A stretch of DNA of 41,389 nucleotides from Lentisphaerota bacterium (GCA_015061495.1 SUWL01000017.1:1-41389); one strand, 5' to 3'; shown: positions 34,571-41,389, counted from the stretch's first letter. Numbers and translations: made by a program. The notes: generated by a model not told the origin, from the letters alone.

Positions 34571-35188
34571 CTATTCTGCCATTTTTTGTTCTTTTTGGCG
34601 GCGTGACATGGCATCATCGAACCTTTTTTCATACTCCGACAAGTCATAAATTTCGTTAAAATCCACCCCGGCGATATCCGCCAAATCGATACAATGCCGG
34701 ACATAGGTACATGGGCAGTGCCGGTTAAGCGCATAAACAGCTTCCAGATGGGTCAGGCGCAATTTCCGGAGCATTTCCAGCGGTTCGGCATCGGGGCGGC
34801 AGATCAGAGCGGCTTTTTCAAATGCGGTCACTGCCGGAATTTCGGCGGGACAATCCAGGGCTCCCCCCGGGGCATAAGCGATGATATCTTCCGGTAAAAA
34901 TCCCAACAGTACATTCAATTCGATCCGGGCTTTTTCCGCTTTGAGCATGGCGAGGTTGTCTTTCCTGCCCGAAGCACAGAGCAGTTGGGCAAACGCACCG
35001 CGTATCGCCGGATGTTTCGCCGCCGGAGCCAGTTTCAGAGCATCGTCAAGAGCGACCCGTCCCGATGGCAGATGTTTGTGAAGTTCCAGACTGACCGCGG
35101 CGGCTTTTTCCGCAGCCGGATCATGGCTGAATTGCAGACACCCGGCGGTAAAAAACAGTACCGGCAGCATAAACAGATATTTTCTCAT
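34571..35188 (-). CDS. Putative lipoprotein, helical
   Basis: This predicted 205-residue protein starts with a lipoprotein signal (MRKYLFMLPVLFFTAGC, lipidation at C17). The mature protein is mostly helical, with alternating small and hydrophobic residues that suggest tetratricopeptide-like or Sel1-like repeats, but no clear repeat consensus. It has a CPC motif and several other cysteines in the second half. I do not recognise a family. Its ATG overlaps the stop of the upstream GT-C-like gene by four bases, so the two are translationally coupled and may act together in the envelope. The C-terminal tail is basic and glutamine/lysine-rich. Confidence 0.75.
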   Translation of the reverse strand: MRKYLFMLPVLFFTAGCLQFSHDPAAEKAAAVSLELHKHLPSGRVALDDALKLAPAAKHPAIRGAFAQLLCASGRKDNLAMLKAEKARIELNVLLGFLPEDIIAYAPGGALDCPAEIPAVTAFEKAALICRPDAEPLEMLRKLRLTHLEAVYALNRHCPCTYVRHCIDLADIAGVDFNEIYDLSEYEKRFDDAMSRRQKEQKMAE

Positions 35189-36552
35189 ATTCCTTCTCCT
35201 GTAACAAGGCAGATTTTATGCAATTTATTACGCCAGATCTCATACAGCCGGGTCTGAAAACGCGTTTCAAAAAGTTCCGTATCCTCCCGGATGCCCAACA
35301 CCAGCACGGTCCCGGACGGCAATCCGGTACACCGTCCCGGCGGGATATCCAGCACCGCCGTATGCCGGAAGTACCACAACGCCGGAGGATCAGCGCCAAA
35401 AGAGACAAATACCGGATGGTTCTCCGGGAAATTGGTATTGATAAACCCGGCAGTTTCCGACGGCAGGAAATCTTTTTTCATAAAATATGGTGCATAAAAA
35501 TCATCCTGACCGCCGAGCGATACCGCCGGAGAGAGGAGTTCGCGGGTAAATTCCAGAGTGGTGAACAGCCCCCATACGACCGTGGCGATCCTCAGTATGC
35601 GCCAGTACTTTTCCGGGACTTTACGCAAATATCCCGCCGTCAGCAGCGCCCAAAGCGGGAAAAGTACAAACCACACCCGCGGGAATGGTGACACCGGCAG
35701 CAGTACTCCGCCAAGGGGCAGAAACCATATCAGCATCCGGGGGATGTTCCGCAGGACCGGACGGTGAAAACATACTGCCGCGGTCAGCGGGATAAAAAAT
35801 GTCACGATCCCGGCGATCCCGACTGCCAGCAGAGCGTATCCGGCATGGTGCCAGCCTTCTTTCAAAGCAAAAGCATTGAACAGATCCCGGTAAATCGGCG
35901 CATAAAAAAGCACCAGTGCCGCAAAAGGAGCTGCCGCCAGCAGATACAGCCGGGGATTTTTCCAGAACTTCCTGCCGCAATACGGCAGCAGAAACAATCC
36001 GGCTCCGGCAAGCCCCGCCAGCGCCGAAGGCATCACCCCCACACTCAACAGCGAAAAGATGAACCAGCCTGCCAAAAACCGCTTTTTGCCGCCCAGAGCG
36101 AAGCGTTTGCCGCAACACAACGCCCCAACGGTGAAAAATGCCGCAAGCATATAGCCGCGCAAAGCTCCGGCATACAGCAGAAACGGCGGCGAAATCACCA
36201 GAGCCGTCAGCGATATGATCAGCGGCAGTTTGCCGAATTCACGGGAAAAATTTTTCCACAACAGCCAAATTGTTCCAGCTCCGCAAAGAAACGGAAACAG
36301 CCTTGCCGCTTCCGGAATGATGCCGATATCCAGCAGCCAGTGGATGAAAAACGTATGGATCAATTGATTGTTGGGAATAAAGTATGAGCGGTAGATCGAC
36401 GCAACCGATCCCTGCATGGCAAACTGCAGTGTCAGCACTTCGTCAAACCATAACTCCCGGATGAAATACTCCGGAAATGCCAGCAGCACTGTCGCCGGCA
36501 GCAAAAAATAAAAAAGCCGACTGGAAGAGATTCTTCCAATCAGCTTTTTCAT
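35185..36552 (-). CDS. GT-C-type membrane glycosyltransferase
   Basis: This 455-residue protein has an N-terminal membrane helix followed by FDEVLTLQFAM, the acidic pair in the first periplasmic loop that marks GT-C transferases of the PMT/ArnT (GT39/GT83) type. About ten further helices follow, with YAGALRGYMLAAF in the region where these families have RxY. A soluble C-terminal part of about 100 residues completes it. Such enzymes use undecaprenyl-phosphate sugars, as would be made by a GtrB-like transferase, and act on the periplasmic side. The ATG at 36552 is chosen because the 46 extra residues from the in-frame start at 36690 are an out-of-frame reading of the ferredoxin gene. It lies 14 bp after the ferredoxin stop. 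Confidence 0.85.
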   Translation of the reverse strand: MKKLIGRISSSRLFYFLLPATVLLAFPEYFIRELWFDEVLTLQFAMQGSVASIYRSYFIPNNQLIHTFFIHWLLDIGIIPEAARLFPFLCGAGTIWLLWKNFSREFGKLPLIISLTALVISPPFLLYAGALRGYMLAAFFTVGALCCGKRFALGGKKRFLAGWFIFSLLSVGVMPSALAGLAGAGLFLLPYCGRKFWKNPRLYLLAAAPFAALVLFYAPIYRDLFNAFALKEGWHHAGYALLAVGIAGIVTFFIPLTAAVCFHRPVLRNIPRMLIWFLPLGGVLLPVSPFPRVWFVLFPLWALLTAGYLRKVPEKYWRILRIATVVWGLFTTLEFTRELLSPAVSLGGQDDFYAPYFMKKDFLPSETAGFINTNFPENHPVFVSFGADPPALWYFRHTAVLDIPPGRCTGLPSGTVLVLGIREDTELFETRFQTRLYEIWRNKLHKICLVTGEGI

Positions 36553-36566
36553 CTTTACGACCGCGA

Positions 36567-36734
36567 TTACAGAGTGATCGCTTCGGTCGGGCAGCTGGCA
36601 ACGCAAGCGCCGCATTCGATGCAGCTGTCGCCAACAACGGCTTTGTCGTTTTCGATGGTGATAGCGCTGAGCGGGCAGCTGTCCACGCAAGCACCGCAGC
36701 CGACACAGGTTTCCTGATTAACAGAAGCAGCCAT
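36567..36734 (-). CDS. 2[4Fe-4S] ferredoxin
   Basis: This 55-residue ferredoxin has two perfect cluster motifs: CVGCGACVDSCPLSAI and CIECGACVASCPTEAI. Each is CxxCxxCxxxCP. It is the classical clostridial type used as a low-potential electron carrier in anaerobes. AAGGGGAT lies before the ATG at 36734; longer reading frames upstream are not supported. It has its own promoter at 36810-36838 and is the first gene of an operon that continues into a GT-C glycosyltransferase gene and a lipoprotein gene. That is an unusual neighbourhood for a ferredoxin. The presence of this protein supports an anaerobic lifestyle. Confidence 0.95.
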   Translation of the reverse strand: MAASVNQETCVGCGACVDSCPLSAITIENDKAVVGDSCIECGACVASCPTEAITL

Positions 36735-36809
36735 TTTCTTATCCCCTTTTAATTGGAAAAATAATTGTTTTCGATACTTTATTCTGACAATAAGTATCCC
36801 GTAAAAGTT

Positions 36810-36838
36810 AATATAACACACTTCTCCGGAAATATCAA
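36810..36838 (-). promoter_or_regulatory. Promoter of the ferredoxin operon
   Basis: On the minus strand, TTGATA (36833-36838) and TATATT (36810-36815) with a 17-base spacer. The leader is about 70 bases, the longest of the predicted leaders here. Confidence 0.65.
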
Positions 36839-36920
36839 GTAAATTTTTTTCTTTTCCCGGCAAAAGCCTTCCCAGTCATGCCGGATCGCATCGGCGATCG
36901 CCATGACCTGCACCAAAGCG

Positions 36921-36950
36921 AAACGTGACCTTGCCTGACACTGCTGTGCA
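36921..36950. repeat. 30-bp dispersed repeat, copy 1
   Basis: AAACGTGACCTTGCC followed by ACTGCTGTGCA is close to 41360-41389 at the right edge, differing at only a few positions. The rest of 36839-37034 shows no gene. Confidence 0.6.
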
Positions 36951-37034
36951 AAAATTGCATTCATATCGTTTAGGGGTAAACTGCGCGCCTTGTCACGGCG
37001 GAGCGGAGCAGGGACGGATCGTTTCCTTATGATG

Positions 37035-37350
37035 CTTTTCCTGTCTTACTTCTTTTCTCCCCGAAAAGTGATGACTGCTTTTCTTTGCCTACTTTCTTTT
37101 CGTGGGAAAAAAGTAGGGAAGTTGGCTTTTCCTGTCTTACTTCTTTTCTCCCCGAAAAGTTAATGATTGCTTTTTTTTGCCAACTTTCTTTTCGTGGGAA
37201 AGAAAGTAGGGAAGTTGGCTTTTCCTGTCTTACTTCTTTTCTCCTCGAAAAGTATTTTTGCTTTTCTTTGCCAACTTTCTTTTCGTGGAAAAGAAAGTAG
37301 GGAAGTTGGCTTTTCTTGTCTTACTTCTTTTCTCCTCGAAAAGAAGTAAG
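37035..37350. repeat. Tandem array of about 3.3 units of 91-93 bp
   Basis: Units start at 37035, 37126, 37219 and (partial) 37310, each with CTTTTC(C/T)TGTCTTACTTC. Each full unit contains half of a CTTACTTCTTTTC hairpin, then the 12-mer GCTTTTCTTTGC (one base different in unit 2). It ends with an ACTTTCTTTTC/GAAAAGAAAGT hairpin, perfect in unit 3, and GGGAAGTTGG. The last partial unit forms the complete 13-bp hairpin at 37320-37350, where the leftward NAD-kinase-like gene has its TAA stop (37321-37323). No long open frame crosses the array. Confidence 0.85.
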
Positions 37351-38070
37351 GCGGTGGTGGCGGAGGTGGCGGCATTCCTGACACATGAATTCGTCGAGGC
37401 CGCAGATGGAAGCGAATTCTCCGGTTTGGTGGAATGAGATTTTTTCGCCGACATTGACGGTCAATTTGACCGGATCGTTATCAGCCATGATCAAGCCGGT
37501 GCTGCGGAGGATTTCGACGGTGACGGAAGCGGTTTCGGGGAGGACGAGGTGATCGACAGCTTCGGTAGAGTTGCTGAAAGCCAAACCGACGCCGGTACGG
37601 AATGTACCTTTAGTGATGCTGCGGTAGTAAGCGGTGCTGCCGTGGACACCGGCGAAGCAGATGCCGTCGCCGACGACTTCATTGGCGTACAATTCGCCGT
37701 CGATCCAGACCCGGTAGCGCAGAGCGGTGGTATAATCGGCGGTATGCAGAACGAGGTCATTGATTCCGGTGACGGAACCTGAACTGCAGCTGGCGACAAG
37801 TTTGGGGAGGTGTGAAGTTTTGAGTTGCCCGTTGACGAATGCGGCGATGACACATTTGGTTTCGTGGAGTGAGCAGGTTGGAGCGGTTTCTTTATCGCGC
37901 AGCGGCAGTTTAAGGATACCGGGGAAGTCGCGTTCTGCGCCGAGCAGGGCGCCGTCGCCGCCGTAAGTGACGACGAGTTCAGGAGTTTCGTTTTGGCACT
38001 CTGTAAGTCCGTAATTTTCGAGAATATTCCGGACATGGCAAAGATTTTTACCGAGCAGTTTAATTTTCAT
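37321..38070 (-). CDS. NAD kinase-like protein
   Basis: This 249-residue protein has the core of the ATP-NAD kinase fold (PF01513), which makes NADP. The ATP/phosphate motif TYGGDGALLGAER (GGDG at 37-40) and the second motif GDGICFAGVHGSTAYYRSI (usual GDGxxxxTPTGSTAY) are clear. Between them INDLVLH stands where NE is typical, and the loop after GGDG lacks the usual GINxGxLGF, so it is a short, divergent member. The C-terminus, from about residue 230, is unusual: ECRHLRHHRLTSFRGEKK is encoded partly by a GGTGGCGG-rich tract and partly by the hairpin that ends the tandem array. It starts inside the end of the SpoU gene (11 bp overlap), so translation is coupled. Confidence 0.75.
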   Translation of the reverse strand: MKIKLLGKNLCHVRNILENYGLTECQNETPELVVTYGGDGALLGAERDFPGILKLPLRDKETAPTCSLHETKCVIAAFVNGQLKTSHLPKLVASCSSGSVTGINDLVLHTADYTTALRYRVWIDGELYANEVVGDGICFAGVHGSTAYYRSITKGTFRTGVGLAFSNSTEAVDHLVLPETASVTVEILRSTGLIMADNDPVKLTVNVGEKISFHQTGEFASICGLDEFMCQECRHLRHHRLTSFRGEKK

Positions 38071-38557
38071 TTTTGATCACCACTTTTCCCCGTTTTTTTG
38101 CATCGATCGCATAAGTTATTGCGGCGGCGGCGTTACCGACATTGATGGAAGCCTTGCTGCCATTCATGGGGAGCGAAACGATACCGTCGCATTTTTCCAA
38201 AGCCTCCGGAGCGACACCGAGAGCTTCATTGCCGAAGATCACCGCCAGCGGGAAAGAGTACTCCATTTCCCAAGCCTCTTTACCGCCGGGTTCGGCGGCA
38301 AGTACGGTATACCCTGCAGTGTGGAAAAAATCCACGGCATCGGCGGAAGATTCAAAGTGTTTCCACCGGACGGTCTTATCGGTACCCATGGCGGTTTTTT
38401 CCAATTTAGGGTGTGGCGGACAAGGGGTATAACCGCAAGCGGCGACCCCGGCATCCAGTGCTTCGGCGATCCGGAAGATATTTCCGGTATTGTGCGCACT
38501 GCGCAGCCGGTCAAGGATCAACACCAATTCCGGCAAATTTGTACTGTTGTTCTGCAT
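38060..38557 (-). CDS. SpoU/TrmH-type RNA 2'-O-methyltransferase
   Basis: This 165-residue protein is a minimal SPOUT methyltransferase that transfers a methyl group from S-adenosylmethionine to a ribose 2'-OH in tRNA or rRNA. The three knot motifs are present in order: SAHNTGNIFR near the N-terminus, VIFGNEALGV in the middle, and LPMNGSKASINVGNAAAAITYA at the end. No separate RNA-binding domain is present, similar to TrmL-size enzymes; the target nucleotide is unknown. Only the ATG at 38557 gives a full motif 1. No Shine-Dalgarno precedes it, and the TATATT -10 box ends only 10 bases upstream, so the mRNA is predicted to be nearly leaderless. Confidence 0.9.
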   Translation of the reverse strand: MQNNSTNLPELVLILDRLRSAHNTGNIFRIAEALDAGVAACGYTPCPPHPKLEKTAMGTDKTVRWKHFESSADAVDFFHTAGYTVLAAEPGGKEAWEMEYSFPLAVIFGNEALGVAPEALEKCDGIVSLPMNGSKASINVGNAAAAITYAIDAKKRGKVVIKNEN

Positions 38558-38567
38558 AATTATTATA

Positions 38568-38596
38568 AATATAGCGTTTCATTGCACTTTTTACAA
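38568..38596 (-). promoter_or_regulatory. Promoter of the SpoU gene, leaderless type
   Basis: On the minus strand, TTGTAA (38591-38596) and TATATT (38568-38573) with a 17-base spacer. Transcription would start around 38561, about four bases before the ATG. Confidence 0.65.
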
Positions 38597-38605
38597 GTTT
38601 TTCTC

Positions 38606-38634
38606 TTGCGGTAATGCGTTTTTGATAGTATATT
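38606..38634 (+). promoter_or_regulatory. Promoter of lpxA
   Basis: TTGCGG (38606-38611) and TATATT (38629-38634) with a 17-base spacer; leader about 41 bases with AAGGAG before the ATG. Confidence 0.65.
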
Positions 38635-38681
38635 AATTAATTGGAGTGCGTATCAACCCTTTTAAAGAAGGAGCAATATTT

Positions 38682-39485
38682 ATGGCAAAGATCCATCCTA
38701 CAGCTGTTGTCGAAGACGGTGCGATTCTCGCAGACGGCGTTGAAATCGGTCCGCTTTGTTACGTCGGTCCTCATGTGAAAATCGGTGAAGGCACCCGGCT
38801 GATCTCCCATTGCAATGTCGATGGTTACACGACGCTGGGAAAAAACAACGTTCTGCATCCGTTTGCGGCGCTGGGCCAGTGTGCGCAGGATCACTCGGTG
38901 GTGCCGGGTGCGCCGACTTACCTCAATGTCGGAGACAACAACACCTTCCGTGAGGGTTGCACCATGCACACGGGTACTGCCCCGGAAAGTTCCACGATCA
39001 TCGGTAATAACAACTACTTTATGGCTGGCAGCCACGTGGCGCACAACTGCCGTATCGGTAATGACATCCACCTGATCAATGCGGCGGTGGTCGGCGGTTA
39101 CGGTGAAGTGCATGACCGGGCGATCCTCTCGGGATTGGTGGCGATACATCAATTCTGCCGGGTGGGTAAACTGGCGATCATTTCCGGATGTTCGGCATTT
39201 TCCAAAGATGTGCCGCCCTTTATGATGGCGGAAGGCCGCAACGGCGGTGTGAAAATGATCAACAAAGTCGGGTTGTCCCGTGCCGGTTACACAGCGGAAC
39301 AGATCAACGTGGTCAAACAGATTTTCCGCATTTACTACCGCAGCGGGCTGATTCCCTCTGTCGCACTGGAAAAGATCCGCACTGAACTGCCCCAGACCGA
39401 AGAAGTCCGGGAATTTCTGGATTTTTGCGCCAACAGCAAAAAAGGTGTCGTCCCCGGCAATGCCAATGATGGGCACCGCAGCTGA
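38682..39485 (+). CDS. lpxA: UDP-N-acetylglucosamine O-acyltransferase
   Basis: The 267-residue enzyme performs the first step of lipid A synthesis: it acylates the 3-OH of UDP-GlcNAc using acyl-ACP, in the cytoplasm. Residues 1-190 are left-handed beta-helix hexapeptide repeats (for example IGPLCYVGPHVKIGEG). The catalytic histidine lies in HVAH at 118-121 (H121), and GSHVAHNCRIGND matches the family. The helical C-terminal domain is complete. The ATG at 38682 has AAGGAG upstream and gives the normal length; the in-frame start at 38646 lies between the promoter and the ribosome binding site. LpxB, LpxC and LpxD are not in the window. gpmI follows 43 bp downstream on the same strand. Confidence 0.95.
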   Translation: MAKIHPTAVVEDGAILADGVEIGPLCYVGPHVKIGEGTRLISHCNVDGYTTLGKNNVLHPFAALGQCAQDHSVVPGAPTYLNVGDNNTFREGCTMHTGTAPESSTIIGNNNYFMAGSHVAHNCRIGNDIHLINAAVVGGYGEVHDRAILSGLVAIHQFCRVGKLAIISGCSAFSKDVPPFMMAEGRNGGVKMINKVGLSRAGYTAEQINVVKQIFRIYYRSGLIPSVALEKIRTELPQTEEVREFLDFCANSKKGVVPGNANDGHRS

Positions 39486-39528
39486 ATCAGAAAACTATCA
39501 ACATTTACATACTTTTTAAGGAAATATC

Positions 39529-41184
39529 ATGGTCAAACCTTTGGAAATCAATTCTTCGTTCACTCCGCGCCGCGGCCCGGTGGTACTGGCGATCCTCGAT
39601 GGAGTGGGCTACGGAAAATATGCTGACGGCGATGCCGTCAAACTTGCCAATACTCCGGTGCTGGATTCGCTGATGGCAGAGTGCCCCAGCACCCGGCTCA
39701 AAGCTCACGGTACAGCAGTGGGCATGCCGTCCGATGCGGATATGGGCAACAGTGAAGTCGGTCACAACGCCATCGGTTCAGGCAGAGTTTTTTCGCAGGG
39801 AGCCAAACTGGTCGGCGAAGCCGTGGCTTCCGGCAAACTTTTTGAGGGCGACGTCTGGAAAAAGGTGATTGCCAACGTGGTGGATAACAATTCTGCGCTC
39901 CATCTGATCGGACTGGTTTCCGACGGCAACGTCCACAGCCACATCGACCACCTCTACGCAATGATCGATGCCGCGTATGCCGCCGGAGTGAAAACATTGC
40001 GGGTCCACGCTCTGCTCGACGGCAGAGATGTCCCCGAAACCAGCGCACTGGAATATGTCAAGCCGCTGGAAGAAAAACTTGCCGCACTTACCGCTCAAGG
40101 CGTGGATTATCTGATCGCATCCGGCGGCGGCCGTATGGTCATTACCATGGACCGCTACGGAGCCAACTGGGATATGGTCAGACGCGGTTGGGAAACCCAC
40201 GTGCAGGGCAAAGGCGAACTTTTCCCCACCGCTGTCAATGCCATTGAAACACTCCGCCAGCGTACCGGCGCGATCGACCAGGATCTGGGCGCGTTTGTCA
40301 TTTCCAAAGACGGCAAAACTCCTGCCGGCGCGATGAAAGACGGTGATTCCGTGGTGCTTTTCAACTTCCGCGGCGACCGGGCGCTGGAAATTACTGCCGC
40401 CTTTGAAGAGGGTGCAAGTTTTGACAAATTCGACCGCGGCACCGTGCCGCAAGTGCTTTTCGCCGGTATGATGGAATATGACGGTGACCTGCACGCTCCG
40501 GCAAACTATCTGGTCAATCCGCCGGAAATCGACAACACCATGGATGAATATCTCTGCGCTTCCAAAGTCCGCCAGCTGGCGATCAGCGAAACCCAGAAAT
40601 ATGGACATGTTACCTACTTTTTCAACGGCAACCGGTCCGGAAAATTTGACGAAGAGTATGACGATTATCTGGAAATCCCCTCGGATGTGGTGCCGTTTGA
40701 ACAGCGCCCGTGGATGAAGTGTGCTGAAATCACCGATGCCGTGGTCGCCGCTATCGCCGATAATAAATACCGGATGATCCGGTTGAATTTCCCCAACGGC
40801 GATATGGTCGGACATACCGGCAGCATGGAAGCTGTTCTGGTTTCCATGGGGGCTCTGGATCTCTGTCTGGCACGTATCCGCGATGCCGTCAAAGCCGCCG
40901 GCGGCGTGCTGGTCATCTCCGCCGATCACGGTAATGCCGACGATATGCTGGAACATGATAAACAGGGCAACGTCAAAAAAGATAAACAGGGCAATCCGGC
41001 ACGCAAAACCAGCCATTCGCTCAATCCGGTGCCGTGCATCATCTACGATCCGGAATCCAAAGGCGAATATGAAACCACCCTCAAAGAAGGCCTGGGTATC
41101 AGCTCTCTGGGCGCAACCTGCATCGAATTGCTCGGCTTCAAAGCCCCCGCAGAATATGATGAAAGCGTCCTGAAATTCAAATAA
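39529..41184 (+). CDS. gpmI: 2,3-bisphosphoglycerate-independent phosphoglycerate mutase
   Basis: The 551-residue enzyme interconverts 3- and 2-phosphoglycerate through a phosphoserine intermediate. It belongs to the alkaline-phosphatase superfamily and binds two metal ions. LAILDGVGYG with D24 is the first metal site, and S75 in DMGNSEVGHN is the nucleophile. Later motifs are ALLDGRDVPETSA, NFRGDRA, and the C-terminal SADHGNADDM and KTSHSLNPVP. It is slightly longer than the usual 510-520 residues. AAGGAAATATC precedes the ATG. Its 43-bp distance from lpxA, without a good promoter of its own, suggests co-transcription, although glycolysis and lipid A synthesis are unrelated. Confidence 0.95.
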   Translation: MVKPLEINSSFTPRRGPVVLAILDGVGYGKYADGDAVKLANTPVLDSLMAECPSTRLKAHGTAVGMPSDADMGNSEVGHNAIGSGRVFSQGAKLVGEAVASGKLFEGDVWKKVIANVVDNNSALHLIGLVSDGNVHSHIDHLYAMIDAAYAAGVKTLRVHALLDGRDVPETSALEYVKPLEEKLAALTAQGVDYLIASGGGRMVITMDRYGANWDMVRRGWETHVQGKGELFPTAVNAIETLRQRTGAIDQDLGAFVISKDGKTPAGAMKDGDSVVLFNFRGDRALEITAAFEEGASFDKFDRGTVPQVLFAGMMEYDGDLHAPANYLVNPPEIDNTMDEYLCASKVRQLAISETQKYGHVTYFFNGNRSGKFDEEYDDYLEIPSDVVPFEQRPWMKCAEITDAVVAAIADNKYRMIRLNFPNGDMVGHTGSMEAVLVSMGALDLCLARIRDAVKAAGGVLVISADHGNADDMLEHDKQGNVKKDKQGNPARKTSHSLNPVPCIIYDPESKGEYETTLKEGLGISSLGATCIELLGFKAPAEYDESVLKFK

Positions 41185-41225
41185 TTGTCATCATTGTTGT
41201 GATGCAATTAGCCCGGCGTTTCTTT

Positions 41226-41256
41226 TGCAGGGGGGCGCTCACGCCGCCCCCCTGCA
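41226..41256. terminator. GC-rich hairpin downstream of gpmI
   Basis: TGCAGGGGGGCG (41226-41237) pairs perfectly with CGCCCCCCTGCA (41245-41256) across a 7-base loop. A T-run (TTTTT) lies only about 14 bases beyond. It may stop the gpmI transcript, but the spacing is unusual for a classical intrinsic terminator. Confidence 0.5.
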
Positions 41257-41359
41257 CCCCCCAGCGCCCTTTTTGCTTTGCATTATGGGCAATCTCACGC
41301 CTTGCTTGCGTTGCCCGTTCGGTCACATACATAGTATGCTCCCTCCCGAGCGCCTTGCA

Positions 41360-41389
41360 AAACGTGACCTTGCCGCATACTGCTGCGCA
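41360..41389. repeat. 30-bp dispersed repeat, copy 2
   Basis: Matches 36921-36950 with a few differences (AAACGTGACCTTGCC, then ACTGCTGCGCA). It runs to the window edge, so the full repeat may be longer. The stretch 41257-41359 shows no gene. Confidence 0.6.

Noticed and set aside
37035-37350. CRISPR array
   Set aside because: Units of 91-93 bp are nearly identical throughout, without variable spacers between short repeats, and no cas gene is present.
37085-37454. Small open frames across the tandem repeat (both strands)
   Set aside because: They repeat the same Phe/Ser/Lys-rich words because the DNA repeats; none has a ribosome binding site.
38637-39476. 279-codon minus-strand frame opposite lpxA
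   Set aside because: It is antisense to a complete beta-helix acyltransferase and shows no motif or ribosome binding site.
39778-41016. 412-codon minus-strand frame opposite gpmI
   Set aside because: The plus-strand gene has all catalytic motifs; the antisense frame has none and is His/Phe/Gly-rich, as expected of a shadow.

Overview
The window looks like chromosomal DNA of a Gram-negative bacterium, most likely a member of the Lentisphaerota (Victivallis-like, PVC superphylum). The evidence is a type-IV-prepilin-like protein with an [18 protein letters not shown] leader and an H-x9-DG motif (23317-24057) inside a glycoside-degradation cassette with a PF12831-type FAD oxidoreductase, a gene type and context very common in that phylum. 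LpxA, an O-antigen-ligase-like domain and several lipoprotein or secretory signals indicate an outer membrane. The phylum call is inference; no rRNA or tRNA gene was found to test it.

Region 1 (368-8078, minus strand) is a surface-polysaccharide operon. It runs from a NeuB-family condensing enzyme through an acetolactate-synthase-like ThDP enzyme, a KdsC-like phosphatase, a GT2, a radical SAM enzyme with an N-terminal Rossmann-like domain and a second (GtrB-like) GT2 to a Wzx-type flippase. The promoter-proximal half is close to the window's average composition. The distal half, from about 4990 to 368, is visibly AT-richer. No CMP-sugar synthetase is present.

Region 2 (8264-20619) is mixed. 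It holds a secreted coiled-coil/NTF2-like protein, a nitroreductase, and a 1215-residue fusion of an O-antigen ligase/polymerase-like domain, a TPR-like linker and a GT-C glycosyltransferase-like domain. It also holds the minus-strand operon asd - secreted protein - HTH-like protein - dus, then ligA and an EamA transporter.

Region 3 (20976-31625) is a glycoside-utilisation cassette. An AraC regulator is divergent from an FAD oxidoreductase, the prepilin-like protein, a 1500-residue exported GH42-like protein and a 657-residue cytosolic GH42-like protein. A beta-propeller glycosidase-like gene lies convergent to these, in an operon with a dicarboxylate symporter, an NTF2-like secreted protein and pgsA.

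Region 4 (34365-41184) carries a 29-codon bS22/mS38-like ribosomal protein gene, a ferredoxin/GT-C/lipoprotein operon, a SpoU methyltransferase with a NAD-kinase-like gene, then lpxA and gpmI.

Two window-wide patterns stand out. First, many genes are preceded by a -35 TTGnnn, 16-17 bases and a -10 that is usually TATATT rather than TATAAT. One of these promoters sits so close to its ATG that the spoU mRNA should be almost leaderless. Second, a family of A/T-rich perfect hairpins built on TTCTTTTC/GAAAAGAA, often with the 12-mer GCTTTTCTTTGC, sits exactly at gene 3' ends. In three cases the stop codon lies inside the hairpin. One copy has expanded to a 91-93 bp tandem array. No CRISPR array, transposase, tRNA or rRNA was seen.
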